Source of the DNA: CAWIOX01 sp963837775
Lineage (GTDB): Bacteria; Pseudomonadota; Gammaproteobacteria; Burkholderiales; Burkholderiaceae_D
Assembly: GCA_963837775.1 (NCBI GenBank)
Contig: CAWIOX010000029.1
Location: 248,001-312,000 of the forward strand
Direction: 5' to 3'
DNA length: 64,000 nt
Below the pieces are notes generated by a model that saw only the letters and a program-made list of their open reading frames with translations, searched no databases and was not told where the DNA came from. Positions within the stretch are counted from its first letter, which is position 1; each line of letters opens with the position of its first letter. The translations under genes and the position numbers were made by a program. This document shows, piece after piece, positions 1 to 9,398 of this stretch.

Positions 1-2221
1 GTCCTCGATCGAATCGTCGATGCCGATGATGTCGGCGGTCTGGCTGAATGCCTGCCGCACCTGTTTCGCCAGCGCATGGCGGCCGGCCTCGTCCGGGCCG
101 TAGATTTCGGCCACCAGCGGCGACAGCACCGGCGGTCCGGGCGGCACTTCGACCACCTTGACCTTGGCGCCATGGCGGGCGGCGATTTTTTCCAGCGGGG
201 CGCGCACCGCGCCGGCGATCTCGTGGCTCTTGCGGCGTGCGCTGGTGCTTGTCGACCAGATTGACCTGCAGATCGCCGAATTCCGGCGCCTGGCGCAGAT
301 AGTATTGCCTGACCAGTCCATTGAAATTGATCGGCGCGGCAGTGCCGGCATAGCCCTGCACGTCGGTGACTTCGTCCACCGTGGCCAGATAGGCGCCCAT
401 CTCATGCAGTGCGGCGGCCGTGTTTTCGACCGGGGTGCCGGCCGGCATGTCGACCACGACCTGGAACTCCGACTTGTTATCGAACGGCAGCATCTTCAGC
501 ACCACCAGCTGCACCGCCGCCAGGCTGACCGAAATCAGGATCGCCAGCAGCACGCCGGCCCACAGCAGGCGCCGGTTGCGCGTCGCTTTTTCCGATGCCA
601 GAAACGGCAGCAGCAACGCGCTGAACCAGCGCTGCAGCTTGCTGTCGGCAGCGGACTCGTGCGCCGGCGTGCGGCGACATGCTTGGCGGACAGCCGGTGC
701 GCCAGCCACGGCGTGACGGTAAATGCAATCGCCAGCGAGATCACCATGCCCATGCTGGCATTGATCGGGATCGGGCTCATGTACGGCCCCATCAGGCCGG
801 TGACGAAGGCCATCGGCAGCAACGCGGCGATCACGGTAAAGGTGGCGAGGATGGTCGGCCCGCCGACTTCATCGACGGCCACCGGAATGATGTCGAGCAA
901 GGACTTGTCCGGATGCAGTTCGCGGTGCCGGTGGATGTTCTCGACCACCACGATCGCATCATCGACCAGAATCCCGATCGAAAAGATCAGCGCGAACAGC
1001 GAAACCCGGTTCAGCGTGAAGCCCCAGGCCCAGGACGCGAACAGGGTCGCGGCCAGCGTCAGGATCACCGCGATGCCGACGATCGCCGCTTCGCGGCTGC
1101 CGAGCACGAAGAACACCAGCACCACCACCGCGCTGGTGGCAAAGATCAGCTTCTGGATCAGCTTCATCGCCTTGTCGTTGGCGGTTTCGCCGTAGTTGCG
1201 CGTGACGCTGACCTCGACCCCGGCCGGGATCACCGTGTTGCGCAACTCAGCCACGCGGCCGATCAGCTGCTGCGCGACCTGCACCGCGTTTTCGCCCGGC
1301 TTCTTGGTGATCGCGATCGTCACCGCCGGGAAATTCGCTGCCGGCTTTATCCTTATCCGTGGCCGCTGCCTTGCCAACGCCGAACCAGACATATTTCGAC
1401 GGTTGCGCCGGCCCGTCGACAATCCGCGCGACGTCCGACAAGGTGACCGGATTGCCGCCGCTGACGCCGACGATCAGTTCGCCGACTTCTTTGGCATTCG
1501 CCAGAAAATTGCCGGTCTGCACTTCCAGCGTCGCGTTGTCGGCGATCAGCTGGCCGGCCGGCAATGCGGCATTGACGCCCAGCAGCGCCTGCCGGATGTC
1601 GCCCACCGCCAGATGATAGGCATTCAGTTGTTCGATATCGAGCAGCACCCGCACCGAGCGGCCGGGGCCGCCGATGGTGCTGACTTCACGCGTGCCGGGC
1701 ACCCGCTTCAACTCGGCTTCCATCGCGTGCGCGACCCGCTCCAGCTCATACGCGCCACGCTCGAGATCCCTGGTCCACAGCGTCAGCGACAGCACCGGCA
1801 CATCGTCGATGCCCTTGGGCTTGATCAGCGGTTCGCCGACATTGAGTTCGCGCGGCAGCCAGTCGCGGTTCGAATGGATGGTGTCATACAGCCGCACCAG
1901 CGCTTCGGTGCGCGGGATGCCGACCTTGAACTGGACGGTGACGATCGCCATGCCGGGCCTGGAGACCGAAAATACATGCTCCAGCCCCTGAATCTGCGAA
2001 ATCACCTGCTCCGCCGGCGTCGCCACCAGGGTTTCGACGTCCTTGGCGGATGCCCCGGGGAACGGGATCAGCACATTGGCCATCGTCACATTGATCTGCG
2101 GCTCTTCCTCGCGCGGCGTGACCAGCACCGCGAACAGGCCGAGCAGCATCGCCACCAGCGCAATCAGCGGCGTCAGTTGCGAATGCAGGAAGAATTTCGA
2201 AAGACGACCGGCAATGCCCAT
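1..2221 (-). CDS. RND efflux pump permease, 3' end outside window, frameshifted
   Basis: Inner-membrane proton-driven RND transporter of the AcrB/HAE type. The N-terminus has the usual first membrane segment followed by TPREEEPQINV and the PGASAKDVETLV porter-domain motif. Further on, the central membrane block with SIGILVDDAIVVVENI (TM4, with the proton-relay aspartates) is clear. About 730 residues lie in the window; the usual length is about 1,050. Frame breaks occur near 1360, 670 and 245, and each side continues a good RND sequence. It is the last gene seen of a minus-strand cluster, 4 bp after the SQR-like gene. The substrate cannot be read from sequence; the neighbours suggest a sulfur or thiol-related compound. 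Confidence 0.85.
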
Positions 2222-2225
2222 ATTT

Positions 2226-3500
2226 TTATTTATCCTTGAGTTTCATGATGCCCAGCGCCTTCAATACGTATTTTTCGTAGATCGGCTCGGACGTGCCTTT
2301 TTTCATCTTGCGGATGAAATATTTTTCGAACGCGACCTTGGCCAGATGCACCCATTTGCCTTCGGAGAACCAGTTGACGTTGCGCGGCGGAATCTGCGGC
2401 ATCGCCACGAAGGCGATCCCGCTGTCGCCGAAGTCGGCCAGACAGACCGCGTTCCAGGTCGCCTTGGCGGTCGGCGCCCGCCCCGCCAGCGCGGACTGGA
2501 TGTTGGCGGCGGTGGCCGTCACCATCGACTCGATCATGTAGCCGGTCTTCGGCGTGCCGGTCGGCACCGGGGTTGCCTCCACCGGCGGGATCGCCACGCA
2601 CACGCCTACCGCATAGATATTGGTGTATTTGGGGTTGCGCTGATACGCATCGATCAGGATGAAGCCGCGCGGGTTGGTCAGGCCTTCGATGCCGAACACC
2701 GCATCGATGCCCTTGAAGGCGGGCAGCATCATCGAGTAGGAAAATGGCAACACATGTTCTTTCTTGAGCGCGCCGTTTTCGTCATGCTCGGCCACCAGCA
2801 TCTTGCCGTCTTCCACCCGGGTGACTTTCGCGTTGCAGATCCACTTGATGCTGCGCTCGCGCATCGCCGATTCCAGCATGCCCTTCGAATCGCCGACGCC
2901 GCCCAGGCCCAGATGGCCGATATACGGCTCGGAAGTGACGAAGGTCATCGGCACCCGGTCGCGGATCTTGCGCCGGCGCAGATCGGTTTCCATCACGAAT
3001 GCATATTCGTAAGCGGGGCCGAAGCAGGATGCGCCCTGCACCGCGCCGACCACGATCGGGCCGGGTGCTTCGACGAATTTATTCCAGACTGCGCCTGCGG
3101 CGCTGGCATGGTCGGTTTTGCAGATCGACTGCGTGTAGCCGTCCGGCCCCAGCCCCTCGATCTCGTCAAAGGCCAGCTTGGGGCCGGTGGCAATCACCAG
3201 ATAATCGTAATCCAGCATCGCGCCATCGCCCAGTTCAACCTGGTTCTTTTCAGGGTGCAGCCGTTTCGCGCCGCGCCCGTCAAAGCCGATGCCGTGCTGC
3301 TGCAGATAGGACGCCACTTCGAACTCGATGTCGTCCGGCTTGCGCCAGTTGACGGCCAGCCACGGGTTGGACGGGACGAACTGGAAGGTATTGGTATTCG
3401 ACACGACCGTGATCCGGTCGCCGGAACCCAGCAGCGGCTTCATTTCATACGCCATCGGCATGCCGCCCAAACCTGCACCTAAAATAACAATGTGAGCCAT
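2226..3500 (-). CDS. Sulfide:quinone oxidoreductase-like flavoprotein
   Basis: A 424-residue FAD-dependent disulfide oxidoreductase. Residues 6-13 (ILGAGLGG) form the FAD-binding Rossmann motif. Cysteines at about 127, 159 and 353 (the last in AVCLADFGDSG) sit where sulfide:quinone oxidoreductases carry their three redox cysteines, so oxidation of sulfide to polysulfide with transfer to quinone at the membrane is the best prediction. The start has a strong GGAGGAAAAA site. The gene sits between an RND adaptor and an RND permease, an unusual place for this enzyme, under a repressor that resembles sulfide sensors. It could instead act on another sulfur compound. Confidence 0.8.
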   Translation of the reverse strand: MAHIVILGAGLGGMPMAYEMKPLLGSGDRITVVSNTNTFQFVPSNPWLAVNWRKPDDIEFEVASYLQQHGIGFDGRGAKRLHPEKNQVELGDGAMLDYDYLVIATGPKLAFDEIEGLGPDGYTQSICKTDHASAAGAVWNKFVEAPGPIVVGAVQGASCFGPAYEYAFVMETDLRRRKIRDRVPMTFVTSEPYIGHLGLGGVGDSKGMLESAMRERSIKWICNAKVTRVEDGKMLVAEHDENGALKKEHVLPFSYSMMLPAFKGIDAVFGIEGLTNPRGFILIDAYQRNPKYTNIYAVGVCVAIPPVEATPVPTGTPKTGYMIESMVTATAANIQSALAGRAPTAKATWNAVCLADFGDSGIAFVAMPQIPPRNVNWFSEGKWVHLAKVAFEKYFIRKMKKGTSEPIYEKYVLKALGIMKLKDK

Positions 3501-3560
3501 TTTTTCCTCCGGGTATGAGACGTTTCAGGGTTGAAGAACATGCCAATCTGCCAAGCCGTT

Positions 3561-4614
3561 TTACTGTGTTTGCTGCTCCCGCGCCGGACATCAGGCCCGC
3601 CCTGACCGGGTCCTGCGCCACGCGTTCGCCTGCCCGCAAACCGGCCAATACTTCGATGAAGCCGTTGCCGGACGCTTCGCCGACCCGGATCTGGCGCAGT
3701 TGCGGCTGACCCTGGCCATTGCTATTCGCCAGCACATAGACCGCAGTCACTTCACTGCGGCGCAGCACCGCCTGCTCGGGCACCACCAGTTTGCGCGCGG
3801 TGCCGGTGACGAAATACGCACGCGCAAACTGCCCCGGCAGCAATCCGGCCACTTCGCCCAGATCCAGCCGCAGCTTGGCGGTATGGGTGCGGCTATCGGC
3901 CAGCGGAATCAATGTGGTTTGTTTGGCGGTGACGGATAGCTTCAGCGCCGGGAATTCGACCCGGGCCGGCAGCTGCAGCTTGATCGCGCGCAGGCTCGAT
4001 TGCGACAGCGTCGCCGTCACGCGCATCGCGGCAGGGTCGAACAGCGTGACCAGCGGCAGGCCGGGGGTCGCCATGTCGCCCACTTCAACCGGCGTGGCGG
4101 CAACCACGCCGGCATACGGCGCGGTGATGACGGTGAATGTTTTTGCGGTCGATGCCTGGCCTGCGCCGGCCTGCAGCGCAGCAACCCGGGCTTGCGCCAT
4201 GTTGTAGTCAGCCTGGGCCTGATCCAGTCCGGCCTGGCTGATGAATTTCTGGGCAAACAGTTTCTTGCTGCGCTCGAAGCTGCGCAAGGCATTGCCCAGG
4301 CTGGCCTGCGCCTCGGCGACCTGGCTCTGGCTGCCGCTCAGCGCCTGTTCTGCGGCGCGCGGGTCGATGCGCGCCAGAACCTGACCGGCTTTGACGCTGT
4401 CGCCGGCCTTGACCCTGAGTTCGACAATCTGACCGGCGATCTGCGCCGCCACCGTCGATTGCCGCACCGCCTCGGCCACGCCTTCGGCGCTGATCACATC
4501 GGGCACCTCACGGTAAGCGGCGACATAGGCCGCCGCTGCAACTGGCTCAGCAGCATGGACGCCCGGCGCCGCTGCCAGCAACACGGCGGCACCGAACAGA
4601 TATGCCACTGCCAT
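3561..4614 (-). CDS. RND efflux periplasmic adaptor (HlyD/MFP family)
   Basis: A periplasmic membrane-fusion protein linking the RND pump to an outer-membrane channel. An N-terminal signal peptide (MAVAYLFGAAVLLAAAPGVHAA) is followed by the lipoyl half-motif IVELRVKAGDSVKAGQVLARID, a coiled coil with many Ala and Gln (about 100-160), and the second lipoyl and beta-barrel region (VITAPYAGVVAATPVEVGD). Read literally the frame runs to 3445 and overlaps the SQR start by 56 bp. In the neighbouring frame a stop lies at 3561, and one base change near 3575 would place the natural end there, so I use that end. It is probably cotranscribed with DUF2892 and the SQR-like gene. Confidence 0.82.
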
Positions 4615-4659
4615 CCTGCCAAAGCCGGCAGGCGGCGATTGCGTCTGGCGATTGCAGCA

Positions 4660-4861
4660 TCAATCTCTCCGCAGCTTGCAGGTACGGATGCCGAACGGCA
4701 GATAAGCCGGACACCATCCGATCAAGCCGGTCAACAGCGGAATGACTCCCAGCAACGCCCACCCGCGCGTGCCTTCATCCAGCACAAAGAACAAGCCCAA
4801 TACCAGCAAGCCAACCATGATGCGTGCTGCACGATCAGATGCCACCGACGTTCTGTTTCAT
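4660..4861 (-). CDS. DUF2892 (YgaP-type) small membrane protein
   Basis: A small inner-membrane protein with two hydrophobic stretches and the DUF2892 ending CPAYLPFGIRTCKL. An in-frame ATG at 4845 gives 61 residues. One extra T near 4837 hides the canonical N-terminus MKQNVGGIDRAARI, so the real start is probably 4861, giving about 66 residues. DUF2892 proteins often accompany BigR-type repressors and rhodanese or persulfide enzymes, which fits the neighbours. Its biochemical role is unknown. Confidence 0.75.
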
Positions 4862-4907
4862 CCCAGACTCCCTAAGTTAACAGTTAACACAAATAAACTT
4901 GAACCCA

Positions 4908-5264
4908 TCAAGCAGGGTCAGCAGACTGCGGGTGCCCGGCGCTTGCGGACTCCTCGCTGGGGCAATACAAGCCATGCAGCGTCTTTAACAAGGTCAGCGC
5001 CTGCCCTTCGTTAAGCTGGTAAAAGATCTTTTTCCCCTCGCGACGGGTGGAAACAATGCCTTCGGTGCGGAGTACGCCCAGTTGCTGCGACAACGTCGGC
5101 TGCCGAATGCCGACCAACTCTTCCAGCTCGCTCACGCAAGCCTCGCCTTGCGTGAGCTGGCATAGCAGCAGCAGCCGGTCCTCATTGGCCAGCACGCGCA
5201 GCATCGCGGTAGCCTGTCCCGCAGCCTCGCGCATTTGCCCGATATCAATCGCGGTGGTTGTCAT
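4908..5264 (-). CDS. ArsR-family repressor, BigR/SqrR-like
   Basis: A 118-residue winged-helix regulator. The helix-turn-helix spans about 43-65 (VSELEELVGIRQPTLSQQLG), followed by the beta wing (STRREGKKIFYQL). Cysteines at 35, 43 and 101 resemble the pair that forms a polysulfide bridge in BigR/SqrR sulfide sensors; no ArsR arsenic motif is evident. The ATG at 5264 is chosen because the AT-rich palindromic promoter begins right upstream, although the frame is open further. It probably represses its own operon (DUF2892, RND adaptor, SQR, RND pump) until sulfide or persulfide appears. Confidence 0.8.
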   Translation of the reverse strand: MTTTAIDIGQMREAAGQATAMLRVLANEDRLLLLCQLTQGEACVSELEELVGIRQPTLSQQLGVLRTEGIVSTRREGKKIFYQLNEGQALTLLKTLHGLYCPSEESASAGHPQSADPA

Positions 5265-5285
5265 ATGCAAATAAACCTTATTGAG

Positions 5286-5318
5286 AATATTTATATTATA
5301 TTTAAATATATATTGTAA
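5286..5318. promoter_or_regulatory. AT-rich operator/promoter of the ArsR-SQR-RND cluster
   Basis: This stretch is almost pure A/T in a GC-rich region and contains the perfect palindrome TATATTTAAATATA at 5297-5310, about 33 bp upstream of the arsR start. BigR-type repressors bind AT-rich palindromes overlapping their own promoter, so it is the likely operator. That assignment is inference. Confidence 0.5.
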
Positions 5319-5515
5319 TTCAATAGAATATTCAGCCCAGATGCAAATACTTTCACTGAGCAACGAAACAGACGGCCACAAAGGCGATGGACGCGGGAAA
5401 AGAAGAATGGGAAATTTGGCGCAGCAAAGAGGACGGCGCAAGCCGCGCGGCGCGATTCTCGGACGCAAGATTTGCCCTGCAGCCGAAATGACCGGCTGTA
5501 GGCACATTCATTAGT

Positions 5516-5600
5516 GGGTGGGAGTATATTTAAACACTATCGAATAACATGCGGGAAATGCCATGAAAATGGCGATACTCCCCCGTCAATTACATGAGGC
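5516..5600 (+). repeat. Divergent copy of the 95-bp dispersed repeat
   Basis: It begins GGGAGTATATTT and ends GATACTCCCCC followed by GTCAATT, with a central TGCGGGA block. This matches the order of motifs in the repeats of the 18-44 kb zone, but here both ends keep the inverted GGGAGTAT/ATACTCCC pair, suggesting a fuller form of the element. No gene lies between 5265 and 5696. Confidence 0.5.
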
Positions 5601-5615
5601 GGGCGTCAAGTCAGA

Positions 5616-5662
5616 GGCGGAAAGGCGCTGTCTGCAGTGCGCTCGGCTTGCGCCTTTCCGCC
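5616..5662. repeat. 13-bp perfect inverted repeat (GGCGGAAAGGCGC)
   Basis: Arms GGCGGAAAGGCGC (5616-5628) and GCGCCTTTCCGCC (5650-5662) flank a 21-base loop. It lies downstream of the converging end of the Crp-like gene and could act as a terminator-like hairpin, though no T run follows. The arm resembles the ends of the 226-bp inverted repeat at 20017-20242. Confidence 0.6.
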
Positions 5663-5696
5663 CTGCGTGTTTTTCGTGATAGACGCGCAACATCCA

Positions 5697-6392
5697 TCAC
5701 ATCAATTCGGTCGTCATCCGCTCGTAGTCGAGTATCTTGATGCGGCGGCCGGAAATCGAAATCAGGCCATTCACAGAAAATTCATGAAACAGCCGGGACA
5801 GGGTCTCCGGCGTCAGGCTCAACCGGGACGCGATCAACGCCTTATTGGCGACCAGTTCGATGTCATCGCTGGTTTCGCGCTGGCTCTGCCGGATCAGATA
5901 TCCGGCCAGCCGCTGCCTGGCCGTTTGCGAATAGCTTTCGATATCGCGTACCAGGCCGCAAAACTGGCGCCCGACACAGGTCATGATTTCGCGGGAAAAC
6001 ATGAAGTTTTCTTCCGCCACCCGCATGATCGTATCGCGATCGGTATGCAGCACCATCGAGTCGATGGTGGTTTTGACAAAAGCAAGATGAGGCCGATCCA
6101 TCAGCATCTCACCCAGGCCGAAACAAGTGTTCCGTCCCAGAATCTCGAGGATCTTTTCATTGCCGTTCTTGGTGTTCAAGACAATTTTCACCTGTCCATA
6201 GACAATCCAGAATGCGCCACTGGCAAGATCGCCGTGATTGACGACATTCATGTTGGCACTGACGCGCGAGAAACTGGTGCCGGCAACAATCGCGTCCAGC
6301 TGCGCGTCATCGAGCATCTTGAACAGCGAAGAATTCGCCATAATACTTTTCAGACTGGGCAGGGACTCATTCATCGGCAATATCGCAGGCAT
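5697..6392 (-). CDS. Crp/Fnr-family transcriptional regulator
   Basis: An N-terminal cyclic-nucleotide-binding-type beta barrel (about FKMLDDAQLDAIVAG to HTDRDTIMRVAEEN) is followed by a long dimer helix and a C-terminal winged helix (ANKALIASRLSLTPETLSRLFHEF). The frame is open up to 6506; I prefer the internal Met at 6392 (MPAILPMNESLPSLKSIM) because the family starts close to the barrel. No FNR-type N-terminal Cys cluster is seen, so oxygen sensing by an Fe-S cluster is unlikely. It stands alone and its targets are not evident. Confidence 0.82.
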   Translation of the reverse strand: MPAILPMNESLPSLKSIMANSSLFKMLDDAQLDAIVAGTSFSRVSANMNVVNHGDLASGAFWIVYGQVKIVLNTKNGNEKILEILGRNTCFGLGEMLMDRPHLAFVKTTIDSMVLHTDRDTIMRVAEENFMFSREIMTCVGRQFCGLVRDIESYSQTARQRLAGYLIRQSQRETSDDIELVANKALIASRLSLTPETLSRLFHEFSVNGLISISGRRIKILDYERMTTELM

Positions 6393-6804
6393 ATCAATCT
6401 TAACTTTCAAGCCCGGCCTCCAGATATCCGTCAGCCAAACCAAACTACTTGTATCAGTACGGGGGATGTTGCAATCAGCTTCGGCCTGACTGCGCTGAAT
6501 ACTCATTTTCAGGCGGATGACTCCAGCCTGGGGGACGTAATGCGATTACGGGGCACCATGGTAGCCAGATAGCGCCTGCATTTACATGATCTGGATCAAT
6601 TTAATCCCGATGCAAGGCCGGCAATCAAGTAATGAATCGATCTCAACAAAAGGGTTTGCCGAAGCAAACCCAAGGCCGAACTCCCGAATCGATGCCCGCA
6701 TGTGCCAGCGTTTCCAGCCCGGCTTCGCTCTGCTTTTCATGCCAAAAAAGCAAGGCGCAAACATGACGAGCACCTGTCAGCAGGCTTGCGTCGATGAACA
6801 AGCA

Positions 6805-7374
6805 TCAATTCATCAGAGGCAATACGACAAACGCACACAGCAACACCCATACCACGCCGCCAACGGCGAATGCCTGATAGCTCAGCGACTGCGCCTCAAT
6901 CTGCTCGTCCATTTTCAGGATGGTGTAGGTGCCGTGATACAAAAGACTGGCTGCCGCCAATAAACCAAAAACAACAATCCCGATCATCGCCCACAGATTA
7001 GGCACCGCCAAGCCCAGACTGGAAAGCCACATCGGTACCGCTGTAATTGCCGCCAGTAAAAACGTGTCCTTGAAATCGACCGTCATCTTATGGACCGCCG
7101 CGATATTCTTTATCAGCCAGCCCATCAGCGGCACCGTTAGCAGTTCGGCAACAAAGAATACCAAGGCCACTTCCTGCCAGCGCGAAAATGCCGCGTCCAT
7201 CAAATAGACCGATGCATGCTGGCTGCCTGCATAGAGCAGCATCGCAGGCGGAATCAGGGAGAATGGCAGCACCAGCCATAAAAATGTCTTTAATACAGAG
7301 GGATGGACGGTAACCACCGTATCCCAGCCATCGTGGAATGAGAATGGCATTTTTGTATAGCTCAGCAGATTCAT
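6805..7374 (-). CDS. Yip1-family integral membrane protein
   Basis: About 189 residues with five hydrophobic segments (for example FLWLVLPFSLIPPAMLLYAG and FAVGGVVWVLLCAFVVLPLM), matching bacterial YIP1-domain proteins of unknown function. The start at 7374 is set by GGAGATTAAAA directly upstream; the frame itself is open to 7434. The promoter region carries the palindrome shared with the marR upstream region, so MarR control is likely. Confidence 0.7.
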   Translation of the reverse strand: MNLLSYTKMPFSFHDGWDTVVTVHPSVLKTFLWLVLPFSLIPPAMLLYAGSQHASVYLMDAAFSRWQEVALVFFVAELLTVPLMGWLIKNIAAVHKMTVDFKDTFLLAAITAVPMWLSSLGLAVPNLWAMIGIVVFGLLAAASLLYHGTYTILKMDEQIEAQSLSYQAFAVGGVVWVLLCAFVVLPLMN

Positions 7375-7480
7375 TTTTAATCTCCTTGATGATCGTACGA
7401 GGTGCTTCAGAGTGCTTGCCCGATACCGCTTCATTGAACTTCTTTATTGCTCCTTCCCCAACGTGCTCCGGCTTCAGGCT

Positions 7481-7505
7481 ATTTATATCAATGTATGATA
7501 TAAAT
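7481..7505. promoter_or_regulatory. Palindromic operator upstream of the Yip1 gene
   Basis: Ten-base perfect arms ATTTATATCA and TGATATAAAT are separated by ATGTA. The core TTATATCA-N5-TGATAT recurs at 8650-8670 upstream of the MarR gene and nowhere else that I noticed, which points to MarR as the binder. Confidence 0.6.
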
Positions 7506-7595
7506 TTCCAAAGTCAAACTTGAATTAGCCCTTTCAGTGCCGAACCAGAAAATCAAAGTCAAATATGACGCAGGCTTGCCGGCCCGCGAAAACCA

Positions 7596-8543
7596 TTACT
7601 GCAGGCAAAAATCGACCGCTGCCGGCATGCAAGGGATTTCGGTATCGCCGATCAGTTCGCGTGCCGATATCTCGATACCGTAACTCAGCGAAGTGAGCGG
7701 AAGGTCATTCGGGGTCATGCCGAAAGGCTCCTCGATTTCATCGCCAATCGCATCCAGTCCGAAGAAGGTATACGACACCACGCCGACCACGACCGGCGTC
7801 AGCAAGCCGATCGAATCGACCAGCCCGAACGGCAACAGATAGCAATACACATACACCGTCCGGTGCAGCAGCACCGCGTAGGAAAATGGAATCGGCGTAT
7901 TTCTGATCCGTTCGCAACCGCCGAGCACCTCCGTCATCTGGCTCAGGCTGCGGTCGATCTCCTGCGCCAGCGGCGGACTGAGCCACTGGCTTTGCAAGCA
8001 GTACTGAAGATCGATGCCGATCGAGTGCAATATCCCGGCGGCCGGATTCTGCAGTTTCTGTACGACTGCAGCCGCTTCAGCAGGCAATAGCCGCACGATC
8101 TCCGCATCCGAATTTTCTTCGCGCAGCTGGTGACGCAACGCATGGGCGAACGCGATTGCAGAATAGATGATCTTGCGGCGCAGTCCGGCGACTTGCGCTC
8201 TTTCCGCCTCATTGCTTCTATCCAGCGGCTGCAGAAACGCCACCACCTGACGCACCAGATTGCGATTGGCGCAGCCCAGGATGCCCCACAGTTTCCGGCC
8301 CTCCCAGAAACGGTCATAGCTGGCGGAATTGCGAAAGCCCAGAAAAATCGCCAGCGCCAGCCCCATCAGCGTGAACGGGATGGTCGTCAACTTGATTTTG
8401 AAGTGGTACAAGGAGCCGTGCATCAGCGTCACGATGATTGCCATCGTGACCGTGACCGCCAGCTTGCGCCAGATATTGGGCAGAATCGATCCGCGCAACA
8501 GCAGGAAATACTCAATTCCGATTGGTCGCGGCCTGACGATCAT
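7596..8543 (-). CDS. Bestrophin-family anion channel
   Basis: A 315-residue inner-membrane channel of the bestrophin/UPF0187 family. The N-terminal MIVRPRPIGIEYFLLLRGSI, the GFRNSASYDRFWEGRKLWG motif (about 68-86) and the late LPFGLVDSIGLLTPVVVG followed by DEIEEPFG are characteristic. Bacterial members pass chloride and other small anions. Its start faces the MarR gene across 257 bp containing the shared palindrome, so it may be in the MarR regulon. Confidence 0.88.
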   Translation of the reverse strand: MIVRPRPIGIEYFLLLRGSILPNIWRKLAVTVTMAIIVTLMHGSLYHFKIKLTTIPFTLMGLALAIFLGFRNSASYDRFWEGRKLWGILGCANRNLVRQVVAFLQPLDRSNEAERAQVAGLRRKIIYSAIAFAHALRHQLREENSDAEIVRLLPAEAAAVVQKLQNPAAGILHSIGIDLQYCLQSQWLSPPLAQEIDRSLSQMTEVLGGCERIRNTPIPFSYAVLLHRTVYVYCYLLPFGLVDSIGLLTPVVVGVVSYTFFGLDAIGDEIEEPFGMTPNDLPLTSLSYGIEISARELIGDTEIPCMPAAVDFCLQ

Positions 8544-8649
8544 GACTGGAAGAACGTGTTGTAATCAAATGCCATATTTAATTGTGCTCGCTGAAAGTTG
8601 GACAAACGCAGCAATTCGGCTTGAACAGTATCGCTTGTCGCGAGTGAAA

Positions 8650-8670
8650 TTATATCATGTTATGATATTT
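8650..8670. promoter_or_regulatory. Palindromic operator between bestrophin and marR
   Basis: TTATATCA-TGTTA-TGATATTT, nearly identical to the site at 7481-7505. Its position between two divergent genes, one encoding a MarR regulator, suggests autoregulation plus control of the channel gene. Confidence 0.6.
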
Positions 8671-8800
8671 ATTCCAGCCGACAGGCGCTTGCCTGCTGCG
8701 ATCCTTAAGCCTGTCAGCAAGCCTGAACAGTTTTTTAAAACCCTGTTGATCGGGCATCGTATATGATCTGCGAAGATACCTTGCCGCCCATTAAAACCCG

Positions 8801-9235
8801 ATGACCAATACTCCGCCAAGCGACGCCCTCTCCAAGCAGGATTACGAACAACTGGCGGATTTCCGTTACCAACTTCGACGCTTCCTGCGCTTCAGCGAAG
8901 AAATCACGCAAGCGCATGGCATCACCCCGCTGCAGTATCTGTTGCTGCTGCAGGTCAAGGGTTATCCGGGGCGGGAATGGGCAACCATCGCCGAACTGGC
9001 GGAACGCCTGCAGTCGCATCATCACGGCGTGGTCGCGCTGACATCGCGCTGCGAAAAAGCCGGACTGGTCGCGCGCCGGCCGGGACGCGAAGACGGGCGT
9101 TGCGTCGAGGTTTACCTGAAGCCAAAAGGGGAAGAGCAATTGCGCCAGCTGGCGCTGCTGCACAGGGAACAACTGGTCGACATGCAGCAAGTATTGAAAA
9201 TTCCGTCCGCTGCGGCATTGCTGCAACAAGATTAA
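8801..9235 (+). CDS. MarR-family transcriptional regulator
   Basis: A 144-residue winged-helix protein: N-terminal dimer helix (DFRYQLRRFLRFSEEITQ), DNA-binding part (WATIAELAERLQSHHHGVVA) and wing with the DGR signature (RRPGREDGRCVEVYL). It is a likely repressor of itself, the divergent bestrophin and the Yip1 gene through the two palindromes. The ligand is unknown. The short 5' region contains no other gene. Confidence 0.85.
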   Translation: MTNTPPSDALSKQDYEQLADFRYQLRRFLRFSEEITQAHGITPLQYLLLLQVKGYPGREWATIAELAERLQSHHHGVVALTSRCEKAGLVARRPGREDGRCVEVYLKPKGEEQLRQLALLHREQLVDMQQVLKIPSAAALLQQD

Positions 9236-9357
9236 TCGACACCCCCTCCCGCAAGGAATAAGCCTGGCTGCCGCCCGCCAGGCTTGTTCTAGAAACGCCG
9301 CGGGGACTCACCCATTTTTCAGCTAACAAAACAAGACCATCCTTGCAATCGATTTTA

Positions 9358-9381
9358 TATAGGACTATATTAGTACTCATT
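9358..9381 (+). promoter_or_regulatory. IscR/SufR-type operator of the suf operon
   Basis: ATAGGACTATATTAGTACTC fits the type 1 IscR pattern (AT-rich flank, GACT, AT-rich centre, AGT). It lies just upstream of the Rrf2-type regulator gene, so repression by the Fe-S-loaded regulator is expected. Confidence 0.6.
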
Positions 9382-9398
9382 GAAGCAAGGGGATGAAC

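Noticed and set aside
158..1195. Plus-strand open frames opposite the RND permease
   Set aside because: They are shadows of the minus-strand gene, rich in Arg, His and Gln as expected of antisense frames in GC-rich DNA.
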